Shown: in pieces, positions 8,656 through 17,941 of the stretch | Numbering within the stretch: the stretch's first letter is position 1 | Layout: each line of letters starts with the position of its first letter | From: Pseudomaricurvus sp965656525 | Lineage (GTDB): Bacteria; Pseudomonadota; Gammaproteobacteria; Pseudomonadales; Cellvibrionaceae | DNA: 64,000 bases | Direction: 5' to 3' | Assembly (NCBI GenBank): GCA_965656525.1 | Contig: CBFHKY010000004.1 | Span: 1 to 64,000 of the forward strand | Notes under the pieces: model-generated | The model's database searches: none | Told to the model about the DNA's origin: nothing | Seen by the model: only the letters and a program-made list of their open reading frames with translations | Position numbers and translations under genes: made by a program

Positions 8656-8843
8656 GGTCTTTTTATTTCCTTAACAGTAAACCTGAAATTTAAACGAATA
8701 TTCTAACAGTTACGTAAGAAGCTCTATACTCCGGAAACCATTAACCTTCATAGAGAGCTGGCTATTGATGCGAAACGCTATTCATCGTGCTCGTTCGCTA
8801 AGTAGTTTAGAATGGCTGCACACAAATTAATGAGGTCGTTTCT

Positions 8844-9554
8844 GTGATTGTTCGCGTCATTTTACTCGCCGCTTTCTTTTTTATCGCATTAAACATCATC
8901 AGTTATCTGAAGCGGCAACCGCCTGCAGAGCGCAAAAAGCTATTGTGGAAGTACGGCATCTGGGGTTTGGCGGGTGTCATGTTGCTGCTGGCGATCACCG
9001 GTAGAATGCATTGGATTGGTGCGGCCGTCGCTGGGGCGTTTGCTATTGTGAAAATGCTCGGGCCGCGATTGTTTACTTTGTTGCCCATGATCCGAAAGAT
9101 GAAAGGCAGCACATTCACCAACCCCATGATCACCACGCGTTTCTTAAAGGTTTCCATTAACTTAAAGACTCAAGAGCTGAATGGTGAAATTATTTCGGGC
9201 GATCACCAGGGTAAGAAGCTGGGTGAACTGTCCCTAGAGCAGCTGCAACAGCTGGTAGTCACCTATCAGCAACAGGATGCAGAATCAGCGCGCCTTTTGA
9301 CTGCCTACCTGTACCGTTATCACGGCCGCACCCACCAAGAAAGTGCGCAAGGCGAACGAAACACCCCTCCTGTTTCTGGCAACCTCGACCGCCGTGAAGC
9401 GTTACAGATCTTAGGGTTGACCGACGAAGCAAACGAAAAAGATATTGTACAAGCTCACCGCCGCTTGATGCAGAAAATGCACCCCGATCGCGGCGGCAGT
9501 GACTATTTAGCGGCTAAAATCAATCAAGCCAAAGATTTTTTGCTCAATACGTGA
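8844..9554 (+). CDS. Membrane-anchored DnaJ-domain protein
   Basis: A 236-residue J-protein. Two hydrophobic segments (about residues 3-20 and 34-70) anchor it in the inner membrane. A middle region (about 88-150) reads LKVSINLKTQELNGEIISGD and LSLEQLQQLVVTYQQQDAES. The C-terminal J-domain (about 185-236) contains the canonical MHPDRGGSDYLAAKINQAKD with the HPD tripeptide that stimulates DnaK ATPase. This N-membrane/C-J layout is like mitochondrial Tim14 and bacterial homologues, inverse in order to DnaJ. The start codon GTG at 8844 follows GAGGTCGTTTCT. Its 3' end overlaps the end of cmoM by 31 bases, convergently. Confidence 0.87.
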   Translation: MIVRVILLAAFFFIALNIISYLKRQPPAERKKLLWKYGIWGLAGVMLLLAITGRMHWIGAAVAGAFAIVKMLGPRLFTLLPMIRKMKGSTFTNPMITTRFLKVSINLKTQELNGEIISGDHQGKKLGELSLEQLQQLVVTYQQQDAESARLLTAYLYRYHGRTHQESAQGERNTPPVSGNLDRREALQILGLTDEANEKDIVQAHRRLMQKMHPDRGGSDYLAAKINQAKDFLLNT

Positions 9555-10357
9555 ATATACCGAGACAATGAGCGCCAAGGCTCCTGTTGAGAGAAGCGCA
9601 GCTCTAAAGTCATCTGCTCTTCGGGGTTAGCGTCGCGCAATTCTGGATCCAACAAATAGTCATGAAAACAGCGTATCCCTGAACGACATGCTGTTTTTAA
9701 TGGCAGCTGTTCCAGCCATCGATTAACGTCTTCTGGATCCCGCGGAAAAGTAGGCGTCAGACTTCCTCGATAGCCGGTATAGTCATCTTCGATCACCTTT
9801 TGAAAGTTCCCTCGCAATAGGTTTTTCATTTTAATGCTGTTGATGTTGTAGTAGCTCAGCGACAACCAACCACCAGGTTTCAAGCCGGTGAGTAAGTGAT
9901 TCAATAAAGCCTCAGGCTCTACGATCCATTCCAATACCGCATGACAAAGAATCAAATCGAAGGCTTGTGGGTGCTGGGGCACATAATCTTGAATGGAGCC
10001 GTGAACAAAAGTGACTTTAGTGCTTAACCCTTCTGCTTCGCATTGCTCTTGAGCCAACTTAAGCATCTCGGCCGAGACATCACACACGACCACCTCATGC
10101 CCCAGTGCTGCCAACATCAAACTGAACTGACCTTGACCACCCCCCGCATCCAGTACCTTAAAGGGTCGCGATGGATGAAACAGTTCCGGCATAAACGCCT
10201 CGAAATCCCGCCGTAGAACCGCTAATCGGATTCCCCCTTTCAAACGGTCATACACGTTGCGTTTGAAGCGTTTTGCCATATCGTCGAAATTTCGATCTTG
10301 GTCTAACGGATGGGTCTTAGTTCGGCGGGTATAGGTAGGTTTGGGTGGCTGTACCAT
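9524..10357 (-). CDS. cmoM: tRNA 5-carboxymethoxyuridine methyltransferase
   Basis: A 277-residue class I SAM-dependent methyltransferase that methylates cmo5U34 to mcmo5U34 in tRNA. It contains the CmoM-typical DRNFDDMAKRFKRNVYDRLKG segment (residues 21-41), motif I VLDAGGGQGQFSLML, motif II HEVVVCDVSAEML, and FDLILCHAVLEWI. The N-terminal 20 residues before DRNFDD extend beyond the E. coli enzyme; no better internal start exists. The 3' end overlaps the convergent J-protein gene. Confidence 0.88.
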   Translation of the reverse strand: MVQPPKPTYTRRTKTHPLDQDRNFDDMAKRFKRNVYDRLKGGIRLAVLRRDFEAFMPELFHPSRPFKVLDAGGGQGQFSLMLAALGHEVVVCDVSAEMLKLAQEQCEAEGLSTKVTFVHGSIQDYVPQHPQAFDLILCHAVLEWIVEPEALLNHLLTGLKPGGWLSLSYYNINSIKMKNLLRGNFQKVIEDDYTGYRGSLTPTFPRDPEDVNRWLEQLPLKTACRSGIRCFHDYLLDPELRDANPEEQMTLELRFSQQEPWRSLSRYIHVLSKKSLA

Positions 10358-10545
10358 TCAGGGCGACTTCTTCAATCTGGGAAACGAAACGGGTAGAGTA
10401 GCGGATCAGGCGGGTAGCGTCTTCGCTTTTACGTTGTTTTTAGCCGTTGAGTCACATCGGTACAGAAAAATACACCGCTGTATAATAGTAAAATTTACCT
10501 TAGCGAGCGTCACATCTTTTGAAGGACAACTCTGCCACAATCCCG

Positions 10546-10875
10546 ATGGGCAAGATCACCGCTGCAGCCGAGGGTTCTGGCTGGTGCGTATACATGATTC
10601 TGAGCAGTGACGACCGGATCTATACCGGTATTACCAACAACATTGTCAAACGTTGGCGCGCCCACAGCGGTGGACCACAAGGTGCAAAGTTCTTCCGTGG
10701 CCGCCGACCGAAAAAGCTGGTGTATCTAGAAACACAAGAAAGTCGATCTAGCGCCAGCAAACGCGAAGCCGCTGTAAAAAAGCTCACTCGGCTTGATAAA
10801 CTGCAGTTAATCCAAGCGCAAACCATTGATTGGCACCAGCACTTGGCTCTACCGATCCAAGACGACGAGGTCTAA
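10546..10875 (+). CDS. GIY-YIG nuclease superfamily protein (YhbQ-like)
   Basis: A small single-domain GIY-YIG protein of about 109 residues. The fold signature is WCVYMILSSDDRIYTGITNN (the GIY-equivalent is CVYM, the YIG-equivalent is YTG), followed by KRWRAHSGG with the conserved Arg and His. GAKFFRGRRPKKLVYLE comes next, then the conserved Glu in SKREAAVKKLTRLDK. UPF0213/YhbQ-like members are stand-alone DNA-processing enzymes of poorly known role. The start is uncertain: ATG at 10546 is chosen, while an in-frame TTG at 10519 would add nine residues. A purine stretch GAAGGA at 10521 is oddly far from the ATG. Two bases separate its stop from the DTW gene. Confidence 0.82.
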   Translation: MGKITAAAEGSGWCVYMILSSDDRIYTGITNNIVKRWRAHSGGPQGAKFFRGRRPKKLVYLETQESRSSASKREAAVKKLTRLDKLQLIQAQTIDWHQHLALPIQDDEV

Positions 10876-10877
10876 TC

Positions 10878-11552
10878 ATGGCGCGCCCTACCTGCAAACG
10901 CTGTACGTTACCCGTAGCGCGCTGCCATTGCCAGTGGGTGCTGCCATTGCAAAATCGCATCCAAGTCATTATCTGGCAACACCCTTCTGAGGCCAACCAT
11001 CCCAAGGGCAGTGTTCGGTTACTGCAAGACAGTCTTCGGCAATGTCGGTTAGTGGTTGGTGAAACCCTCACACGGGAGCAAGTCTGTGGCACTCCAGAAA
11101 AAGAGCGACAGGCAGACAACAACTTGCATTTACTGTTTCCGGATACGCGCGACGGGGCTTCGGCCGATAACCCAGCGCAAGTAACCCAATTGCTGGTTTT
11201 GGATGGCACTTGGCGTAAAGCTCGCAAACTGATCCATTTAAATCATTGGTTGCAAGCCTTACCGCGAGTAACACTGAACACCTTGCCCGCCAGTCGTTAT
11301 CACATTCGTAAGGCTGAAAAACTCGGTCAGCTTTCCACACTTGAAGCCACCTGCTACGCGTTGGCGCAACTGGAGCAAGTGCAATCAGAACAAACGGTAC
11401 CGTTAACTCAGGTGCCAAGTCTCACCGACGACTGCGAAACCAAACAGCACTTTACTGAACAGAACCCAAACCACACACCTTATGCTGAGTTGGTGCAACG
11501 CTTTGAACAGTATCAGCAACAGCTGCTGCAATTCCAAAACACCTGCCCGTGA
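10878..11552 (+). CDS. DTW-domain tRNA-uridine aminocarboxypropyltransferase
   Basis: A 224-residue DTW/TDD-family protein. Family members transfer the 3-amino-3-carboxypropyl group of SAM to uridine in tRNA (acp3U; TapT in E. coli). It has the N-terminal Cys cluster CKRCTLPVARCHC, the segment IWQHPSEANHPKGSVRLLQ, the DTW-equivalent LVLDGTWRKARKLIH (here DGTW), and ASRYHIRKAEKLGQLSTLEA. The final 40 residues are Gln-rich and variable. It starts two bases after the GIY-YIG gene, so the two are co-transcribed. Whether this is the tRNA47-acp3U enzyme or a paralogue cannot be decided here. Confidence 0.88.
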   Translation: MARPTCKRCTLPVARCHCQWVLPLQNRIQVIIWQHPSEANHPKGSVRLLQDSLRQCRLVVGETLTREQVCGTPEKERQADNNLHLLFPDTRDGASADNPAQVTQLLVLDGTWRKARKLIHLNHWLQALPRVTLNTLPASRYHIRKAEKLGQLSTLEATCYALAQLEQVQSEQTVPLTQVPSLTDDCETKQHFTEQNPNHTPYAELVQRFEQYQQQLLQFQNTCP

Positions 11553-11626
11553 CCCCGATCCCCTAGGTACGTTACACTGGTGTTTTGGCCCTACGCCTAT
11601 TTAATACGTTTTCTGAGGTTTACCGA

Positions 11627-14542
11627 ATGACAGCAGCACACCCGACGTTTGAAAAGCTCCGCAGCCAGACCATTGAGTCTCTGCAGGTGACCGTCGAAGA
11701 GTACCGCCACATCAAGACCGGCGCGCAGCATATCCACATTGCCGCGGACAATAATGAAAATGTGTTTCTGGTCGCGCTGCGAACCGTGCCTCACGATTCC
11801 ACAGGCGTCGCCCACATTCTGGAGCACACCGCCCTGTGTGGCAGCGAAAAGTACCCAGTGCGCGATCCGTTTTTCATGATGATTCGCCGTTCGCTGAACA
11901 CCTTCATGAACGCCTTCACCAGCTCTGATTGGACCGCTTACCCCTTCGCCAGCCAGAACCGTAAAGACTTTAACAATTTGTTAGACGTTTACTTAGATGC
12001 GGTGTTCTTCTCCCGTTTAGATCCGCTGGATTTTGCTCAAGAAGGCCATCGTTTTGACTTTGCCGAAAGCGGTAACCCAGAATCTGATTTGGTGTACAAA
12101 GGGGTTGTCTATAACGAAATGAAAGGCGCCATGAGTTCAGTGCCTTCGCAATTGTGGCAAGGTATGTGTAAATACTTATTCCCTAACAACACCTACCACT
12201 ACAACAGCGGTGGCGACCCTGACATCATCCCGGAATTAACTTACGAACAACTGAAAGCGTTTTACAAAACCCACTATCACCCCAGTAATGCGGTGTTTAT
12301 GACCTACGGTGATATTCCCGCACAGGAACACCAAGCAACGTTTGAAGCCCAAGCGCTGAATCGTTTTGAACGTCTCACTACAGAAATTTCTGTACCAGAC
12401 GAGCGACGCTATTTAGCCCCCATCCGAGTGGAAGAAGCTTATCCCCTCAGCGAGGAAGAAGACCTCAGTAATAAAGGCCATACGGTATTGGGCTGGTTAT
12501 TGGGTAGTAGCACGGATTTGAAAGCCACGCTCGATGCACAACTGCTGGCCAGCATTCTATTAGACAACAGCGCCTCGCCACTGCAACATGCATTAGAAAC
12601 CACCAATCTGGGCACATCGCCGTCGCCTTTATGTGGTTTGGACGACTCACAGAAAGAACTGGCGTTTATTTGCGGCTTGGAGGGCACAAACCCGAACGAT
12701 GCCGACCAGATTGAAGCGTTTATTTTGTCGGTCATCGAGAAAGTGGCCAATGAAGGTGTACCTTACGAAGAACTCCATGCCTCGCTGCAGCAATTGGAGC
12801 TGCATCAGCGCGAAGTGGGTGGTGATAGCTACCCTTATGGTTTGCAAATCATCATGACGGCTCTCACGTCGGCCACCCACCGCGGCGATCCGATTGGTTT
12901 ATTGAACTTAGACCCCGCACTGGTACAACTGCACAAAGACATCCAAGACCCTGAATTCATCAAGCGTTTAGCGCGGGATCTTTTACTGAATAATCAGCAT
13001 CGTGTACGCCTGACTTTTCGCCCTGATGCTACATTGGGCGAGCGGAAAGATGCGGCCGAGAAACAACGTTTAGCCGCCATCAAACAGCAGCTTAACGATA
13101 CCGATAAAGCCAATATTATCGAGCTGGCCCAAGCGCTTGAAGCCAGACAGCAACAGGTGGATGACATCAGTATTCTGCCGAAAGTGGGCCTAGACGACAT
13201 TCCCCCCAAAATGCACTACACCCAAGCCGATGCGGTGGATGAACTGCCGACCAAACTGACCAGCTACGCCGCTGGAACTAACGGAATAGTCTATCAGCAA
13301 ATCATTGTAGACGTGCCCGAACTGAGCAGCGAGCAGCTGGAGTTACTGTCTTACTATGGCATGTTCCTTACAGAGCTTGGAATTGGTGACAAAAATTATC
13401 TGGATGTACAACGTTGGCAAGCGCAAGTGGCCGGCTCGATCGGCGCATTCACCAGCATACGCGGTGCCAGCGACGATGTTCAGAACGTAAAAGCCACGCT
13501 GACGTTATCGGCTAAATCGTTGCGCAGCCAACATTCTGACCTGTGCGACTTGATGTGGGCCACGTTACAAGATGTCAGGTTTGACGAATACCCACGCTTC
13601 CGTGAGCTGATTGCACAGGTGAAAGCGCGCCGTGTTCAAAGTATTACCGGCAGCGGTCATGTGTTGGCAATGACAGCCGCCAGTGCGGGCATGAGCCCTT
13701 CGGCTAAAATTTCTCACCAGTTGAACGGCCTCGAGGGCATTAAACGCATCAAAGCGCTCGATAAAGCATTGGAAAGTGACGCTACTCTCAAAGACTACGC
13801 CGATCAAATGCAAGCCTTGCACCAGCTGCTGATGCAATGCCCCCGTCAGTATTTGTTAGTGGCCGAAAAAGAAGCTTTAGACAGCTACAAACAAGTCATT
13901 GAGCAAACGTGGCGCAGCGAGCCCATCAACCAACAATCCACTTTCACATTAGCGCCTGTCAGTGAACAAGTGAAAGAAGCTTGGATCACCAACACCCAAG
14001 TGAATTTTTGTGCCAAAGCCTACCCCACGGTACCGATGGAGCACCCAGATGCAGCAGCCCTTTCCGTTTTAGGCGGGTTTCTACGCAACGGGTATCTGCA
14101 TCGAGTGATTCGTGAGCAAGGCGGAGCTTATGGTGGCGGCGCCAGTCAAGACAGCAATATTGCCGCGTTCCGTTTCTACTCCTATCGCGATCCACGCCTT
14201 GAAGATACCCTCCAGGATTTCGACCGTTCGATTGATTGGCTGCAAAGCCATGCGCATACGGAAGAGTCGCTAGAGGAGGCTATTCTTGGTGTCGTCAGTT
14301 CGCTAGACAAACCCAGTTCACCAGCCGGTGAAGCCAAACAGACCTTTCAAGCTGAGCTTTTCGGTCGCAACCGTGAAAAGCGTGAACTGTTTCGTCAACG
14401 TATTTTAGATGTGACGCTTGAAGATTTAAAACGCGTCGCAACAACCTACTTGAAAAAGGAAAACGCCAGCATTGCGGTGGTTACCGGTAGCAGCCAGCAG
14501 GCTGTCATTGATAAGTTAGGGTTAGCAGCTCGCTCTTTGTAA
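11627..14542 (+). CDS. M16 family metallopeptidase, presequence-protease type
   Basis: A 971-residue zinc peptidase of the PreP-like M16C group. The inverted zinc motif is HILEH with His63, Glu66 and His67. Family segments are CGSEKYPVRDPFFMM, NTFMNAFTSSDWTAYPFASQ and VYNEMKGAMS (third zinc-ligand region, Glu). M16C_associated and C-terminal M16 domains follow, with REQGGAYGGGASQ near residue 830. It contains both catalytic and non-catalytic halves in one chain. No signal peptide is visible, so it is probably cytoplasmic and degrades free peptides. ATG 11627 after TGAGGTTTACCGA is preferred over an upstream in-frame start at 11585. Confidence 0.9.
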   Translation: MTAAHPTFEKLRSQTIESLQVTVEEYRHIKTGAQHIHIAADNNENVFLVALRTVPHDSTGVAHILEHTALCGSEKYPVRDPFFMMIRRSLNTFMNAFTSSDWTAYPFASQNRKDFNNLLDVYLDAVFFSRLDPLDFAQEGHRFDFAESGNPESDLVYKGVVYNEMKGAMSSVPSQLWQGMCKYLFPNNTYHYNSGGDPDIIPELTYEQLKAFYKTHYHPSNAVFMTYGDIPAQEHQATFEAQALNRFERLTTEISVPDERRYLAPIRVEEAYPLSEEEDLSNKGHTVLGWLLGSSTDLKATLDAQLLASILLDNSASPLQHALETTNLGTSPSPLCGLDDSQKELAFICGLEGTNPNDADQIEAFILSVIEKVANEGVPYEELHASLQQLELHQREVGGDSYPYGLQIIMTALTSATHRGDPIGLLNLDPALVQLHKDIQDPEFIKRLARDLLLNNQHRVRLTFRPDATLGERKDAAEKQRLAAIKQQLNDTDKANIIELAQALEARQQQVDDISILPKVGLDDIPPKMHYTQADAVDELPTKLTSYAAGTNGIVYQQIIVDVPELSSEQLELLSYYGMFLTELGIGDKNYLDVQRWQAQVAGSIGAFTSIRGASDDVQNVKATLTLSAKSLRSQHSDLCDLMWATLQDVRFDEYPRFRELIAQVKARRVQSITGSGHVLAMTAASAGMSPSAKISHQLNGLEGIKRIKALDKALESDATLKDYADQMQALHQLLMQCPRQYLLVAEKEALDSYKQVIEQTWRSEPINQQSTFTLAPVSEQVKEAWITNTQVNFCAKAYPTVPMEHPDAAALSVLGGFLRNGYLHRVIREQGGAYGGGASQDSNIAAFRFYSYRDPRLEDTLQDFDRSIDWLQSHAHTEESLEEAILGVVSSLDKPSSPAGEAKQTFQAELFGRNREKRELFRQRILDVTLEDLKRVATTYLKKENASIAVVTGSSQQAVIDKLGLAARSL

Positions 14543-14569
14543 TCGGAATCACTTTCGCAATCTCTCACC

Positions 14570-14604
14570 CCCACAAGAATTCTAAAAACAGGGATTCTTG
14601 TGGG
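14570..14604. terminator. Possible bidirectional terminator between convergent genes
   Basis: Arms CCCACAAGAAT (14570-14580) and ATTCTTGTGGG (14594-14604) form an 11-bp perfect stem with a 13-base loop, between the M16 peptidase and the histidine kinase, which converge. T runs are lacking on both sides, so the call rests on stem and location. Confidence 0.45.
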
Positions 14605-14630
14605 CTTCGATGATGGCTGAGCTGAGCGCG

Positions 14631-17600
14631 TTAGAGTGACTGGCTGGGTTTAGAGTAAGTGTCACTTAGGTAGCGCGACAACATATTGAATAATAATTCA
14701 GGATTAATAGGTTTCGGCAGGTAATCGTTCATGCCCGCTTCCAAACAGCGTTCTCGGTCTCCTGTCATGGCGTGTGCCGTCATGGCGATGATCGGCAAAC
14801 TGTAGTAGGCCGCCTGTTGCCGGATTCGACGAGAAGCCTCATAGCCATCCAAATTTGGCATTTCCATATCCATAAAGATCAGGTTGTAGTAGCCCACTGG
14901 CTTGCCCGCTAGAACATCAAGGGCTTGCTGCCCATCAAATGCCACATCGATCACCAAGCCATACTTTTTTAACATTCCAACCGCCACTTTTTGGTTCACC
15001 ATATTGTCTTCGACCAATAAAATGTGAAGCCCTTGGAAGGCGCTCGTATAGTCGGTCCTCGGTAACCCTATCGACTGTTCTTTATAAGAAACGCTAAGGG
15101 GACTGTAAAGTTTTTCAGGGGTCAGCGGCCGACTTAACCGTTGCGATAAAGGTGGCAGATGTTCAGTGGCGTTATTCATTCGATGAACATCACAGACATA
15201 AAGACACATGACATCAGGGTGTGTATGCGCGATCACTTCTTGTACTTCAAACAACTGGCACTCGCTAACCGAGCGGTCATCAAGCAACAATGTTACACGT
15301 CGACCTGAATCCAGCTGCACATTTTGCCAAGTATTCAAGAGCTCTTGGGTACTTCCGAAAGTAAAGACTTCGCTCTCTATGCGCTCGAATAAATGTCGTG
15401 CCGCCGTAGCGGAAGCTTGGTAGCGATCTACCATGGCAACCCAAGAATCAGCGATCTCTGAGCGTGCTGACGGGTTAGCGCCTTCGTGATACTTCAGTGG
15501 TAAGGTGAGTGAAAATTCACTGCCCTTACCCAAAGCGCTATCTAAGGTAATACTCCCCCCCATCATTTCGGCAAGACTCTTACAAATCGCCAATCCTAAA
15601 CCTGTTCCACCATAACGCCGAGTAACAGAACCATCGGCTTGTGAAAACGGTAAAAAGAGTTGTTCGCAGGCGCGCTTATCAATCCCGATTCCAGAATCTG
15701 TGACCGTGAATTGAAACTGATGATCTGGGGTCAAGGTAACGGTGAGGCACACCCCTCCCTGCTCAGTAAATTTCACCGCGTTATTGAGTAAATTTACCAA
15801 TATTTGATTGAGCCGAGTCACGTCGCTACGAATTTTTTGAGGCACATCGACCGCAATATCCAACACCAAATCAATGCCTTTTTCGGCGGCTTTTAGGATG
15901 AATAAATTGGTTAAACGGCTCAGCATATCCAGCAAATCAATATCCGTTTCTTCCAGCGTTAACTTGCCAGCTTCTATTTTTGAAAAGTCTAAAATATCGT
16001 CAATAATGTGCAGTAGCAGTCGAGCAGCTTCATCAATGTGCTTAATGCTATTAAGCTGCTCTTTGTCGAGGTTTGTCTCCAATACTAAATGAGACATTCC
16101 TAAAATAGCGTTCATTGGCGTGCGAATTTCATGGCTCATGCGTGCCAAAAACTCACTCTTGGCCTGGTTTGCAGCGCTCGATTCGCGCTCTGCTTTCTCC
16201 AAACGCTCTTGCGTAGATTTAAACGCCGTGATGTTCGTGTTCACGCCTATAATACGCTGTACATCTCCACTTGCAGTGTGGCCGACTTTGCGAACACGTG
16301 TCATCACCCAGACATCAGAACCGTTTCGGTGTCTCATGCGGTATTCCAGCACGTAACTTTCCTCAGGACTTTTCAAAAACTCGTGCAACGCTTGGTTGAC
16401 CATGTCCCGATCACTAGCAACCACAAAATTCACACACTCCTCCAAGCTTGCTACCCTCTCCTTTCGGTTATAGCCGAGCATATGAAAATAAGAAGGGCTG
16501 ACATGAACCACCTCTTCTTGAATATTCATGTCCCACAAGCCGTCTTGAGTGGCTTCCATGGCTAAGCGAAAGCGTTCTTGGCTTTCTTGTAAGGTAGTCG
16601 CAAACATCTGGCGCTCGTGTACCAGCGACACCAGCTTGGCAAATTCGTCAGCCATCTTGAAGTTATCGTCACTCCAATAGGGCTCGTTTTCGGACATTAA
16701 TGCCAGAACCCCTAGTAACTCACCTTGTTGGTACAAAGGTAGAAGTGCGGCATGATTCACACTCAAAAGTGTTCTTGTATACTGCTCTGAATCGCTCAAT
16801 ACATCATCAGGAGTACGGATTAAAATCCCATGATCCGGCAATACCGAGGCCATATTGGTTTGCATGACTCTTTCGTATTCGTAAGGCAGAACTTTACTGA
16901 TCGCCTGTAAATTGGCGGCATACCACTCAGACACAACCATAAATGAGCCGGTATTCAGATCTCTAAGGCGAAGGTATACACGATTGCAATGCAGCATTTC
17001 CCCTAGATCTTTCAACGCATCAGCCACCGGTTCTAATCCTCCGGCCTCAAAAAGCGCAGTGCTCACTCTTCTGAGCCAATCCGATCGCTGCTGTCCACTT
17101 TCCGCCTGAAATTGAAGTTGTTTTAAGTCGTGAATATCAGAAAGGCAACCCAACAACTTTGAGACCTTTTGAGACGGGTCTTTTTTAAAGCTTCGTCCTC
17201 GCACTTTCATCCAGCGATAGCTGTTATCGGCCTGACGCATCCGCATTTCGTATTCATAGCTGCGCCCTGTCTCTATGGCATGCAGCATTTCTTCCGTCAT
17301 TTGCGCCCAGTCTTCAAGGTGAATCAACTGCTGCACGTCAGTAATGGTCGCAAAGCTTAGGTCATCACGACCGTAACCTAAAATATTCAACAGGCTATCC
17401 GATATGTATACCGATCCATCTTCAGGCATCCAAGCAAAATACGCATGGGCAGCTGCCACCTGAAGCAACTCAAGCTCATCTTTGTTCAAGTGCGAGATCA
17501 GCGCCTCATAAGAATGCGTTACAGCAGGGTTGGTGCTATTGGCCTCCACTAACCCTGTTGTGATGGACGCACTCAAAGACTCTTTATTTGAGTTCGCTTT

Positions 17601-17732
17601 TCCAGAAACCTGTTGACCCGAGGTCCGGTGATTTGAAGCAGCCGAAGAGGAAACGCTCAAATCAGGAGCCTTTCGGTTAGATGCTTCTTGGTTCGAAGCC
17701 TTGTTATTAGATGGAATACGCTTTTTGCTCAC
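14631..17732 (-). CDS. Soluble hybrid sensor histidine kinase (PAS-GAF-PAS-HisKA-HATPase-REC)
   Basis: A 1033-residue kinase without membrane segments. A Ser/Asn/Lys-rich disordered N-terminus (1-60) precedes a PAS domain with PAC (about 85-210), a GAF domain (about 220-375) and a second PAS/PAC (about 385-515). HisKA contains EFLARMSHEIRTPMNA with phospho-acceptor His534. HATPase_c has the N box LVNLLNNAVKF, G1 DSGIGIDKR and G2 YGGTGLGLAICK. A degenerate receiver-like stretch (about 770-860) has LLLDD but no clear acceptor pocket. A C-terminal receiver has VEDN, FMDMEMPNLDG with phospho-acceptor Asp955, and MTAHAM. No response regulator or phosphotransfer gene is nearby, so output partners are unknown. 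Confidence 0.93.
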   Translation of the reverse strand: MSKKRIPSNNKASNQEASNRKAPDLSVSSSAASNHRTSGQQVSGKANSNKESLSASITTGLVEANSTNPAVTHSYEALISHLNKDELELLQVAAAHAYFAWMPEDGSVYISDSLLNILGYGRDDLSFATITDVQQLIHLEDWAQMTEEMLHAIETGRSYEYEMRMRQADNSYRWMKVRGRSFKKDPSQKVSKLLGCLSDIHDLKQLQFQAESGQQRSDWLRRVSTALFEAGGLEPVADALKDLGEMLHCNRVYLRLRDLNTGSFMVVSEWYAANLQAISKVLPYEYERVMQTNMASVLPDHGILIRTPDDVLSDSEQYTRTLLSVNHAALLPLYQQGELLGVLALMSENEPYWSDDNFKMADEFAKLVSLVHERQMFATTLQESQERFRLAMEATQDGLWDMNIQEEVVHVSPSYFHMLGYNRKERVASLEECVNFVVASDRDMVNQALHEFLKSPEESYVLEYRMRHRNGSDVWVMTRVRKVGHTASGDVQRIIGVNTNITAFKSTQERLEKAERESSAANQAKSEFLARMSHEIRTPMNAILGMSHLVLETNLDKEQLNSIKHIDEAARLLLHIIDDILDFSKIEAGKLTLEETDIDLLDMLSRLTNLFILKAAEKGIDLVLDIAVDVPQKIRSDVTRLNQILVNLLNNAVKFTEQGGVCLTVTLTPDHQFQFTVTDSGIGIDKRACEQLFLPFSQADGSVTRRYGGTGLGLAICKSLAEMMGGSITLDSALGKGSEFSLTLPLKYHEGANPSARSEIADSWVAMVDRYQASATAARHLFERIESEVFTFGSTQELLNTWQNVQLDSGRRVTLLLDDRSVSECQLFEVQEVIAHTHPDVMCLYVCDVHRMNNATEHLPPLSQRLSRPLTPEKLYSPLSVSYKEQSIGLPRTDYTSAFQGLHILLVEDNMVNQKVAVGMLKKYGLVIDVAFDGQQALDVLAGKPVGYYNLIFMDMEMPNLDGYEASRRIRQQAAYYSLPIIAMTAHAMTGDRERCLEAGMNDYLPKPINPELLFNMLSRYLSDTYSKPSQSL

Positions 17733-17941
17733 AAAAGGAGTTCGCCTGCTTAAAGTATTGAACCGATCACTGTTCTAAAGATAGCTTACTTTGCTCACTT
17801 TTTTAGGATTCCCACTGCTCTTTTTGCTCTCAATCACATCACAAGATCACAGCCTAGCGTTTACGTGACGATCGCAAAGCCCTAGACTCTCTTACTTTTA
17901 AAGCCACCTATTCTTTCACTACCGCTTTGAGTACCTGACAT

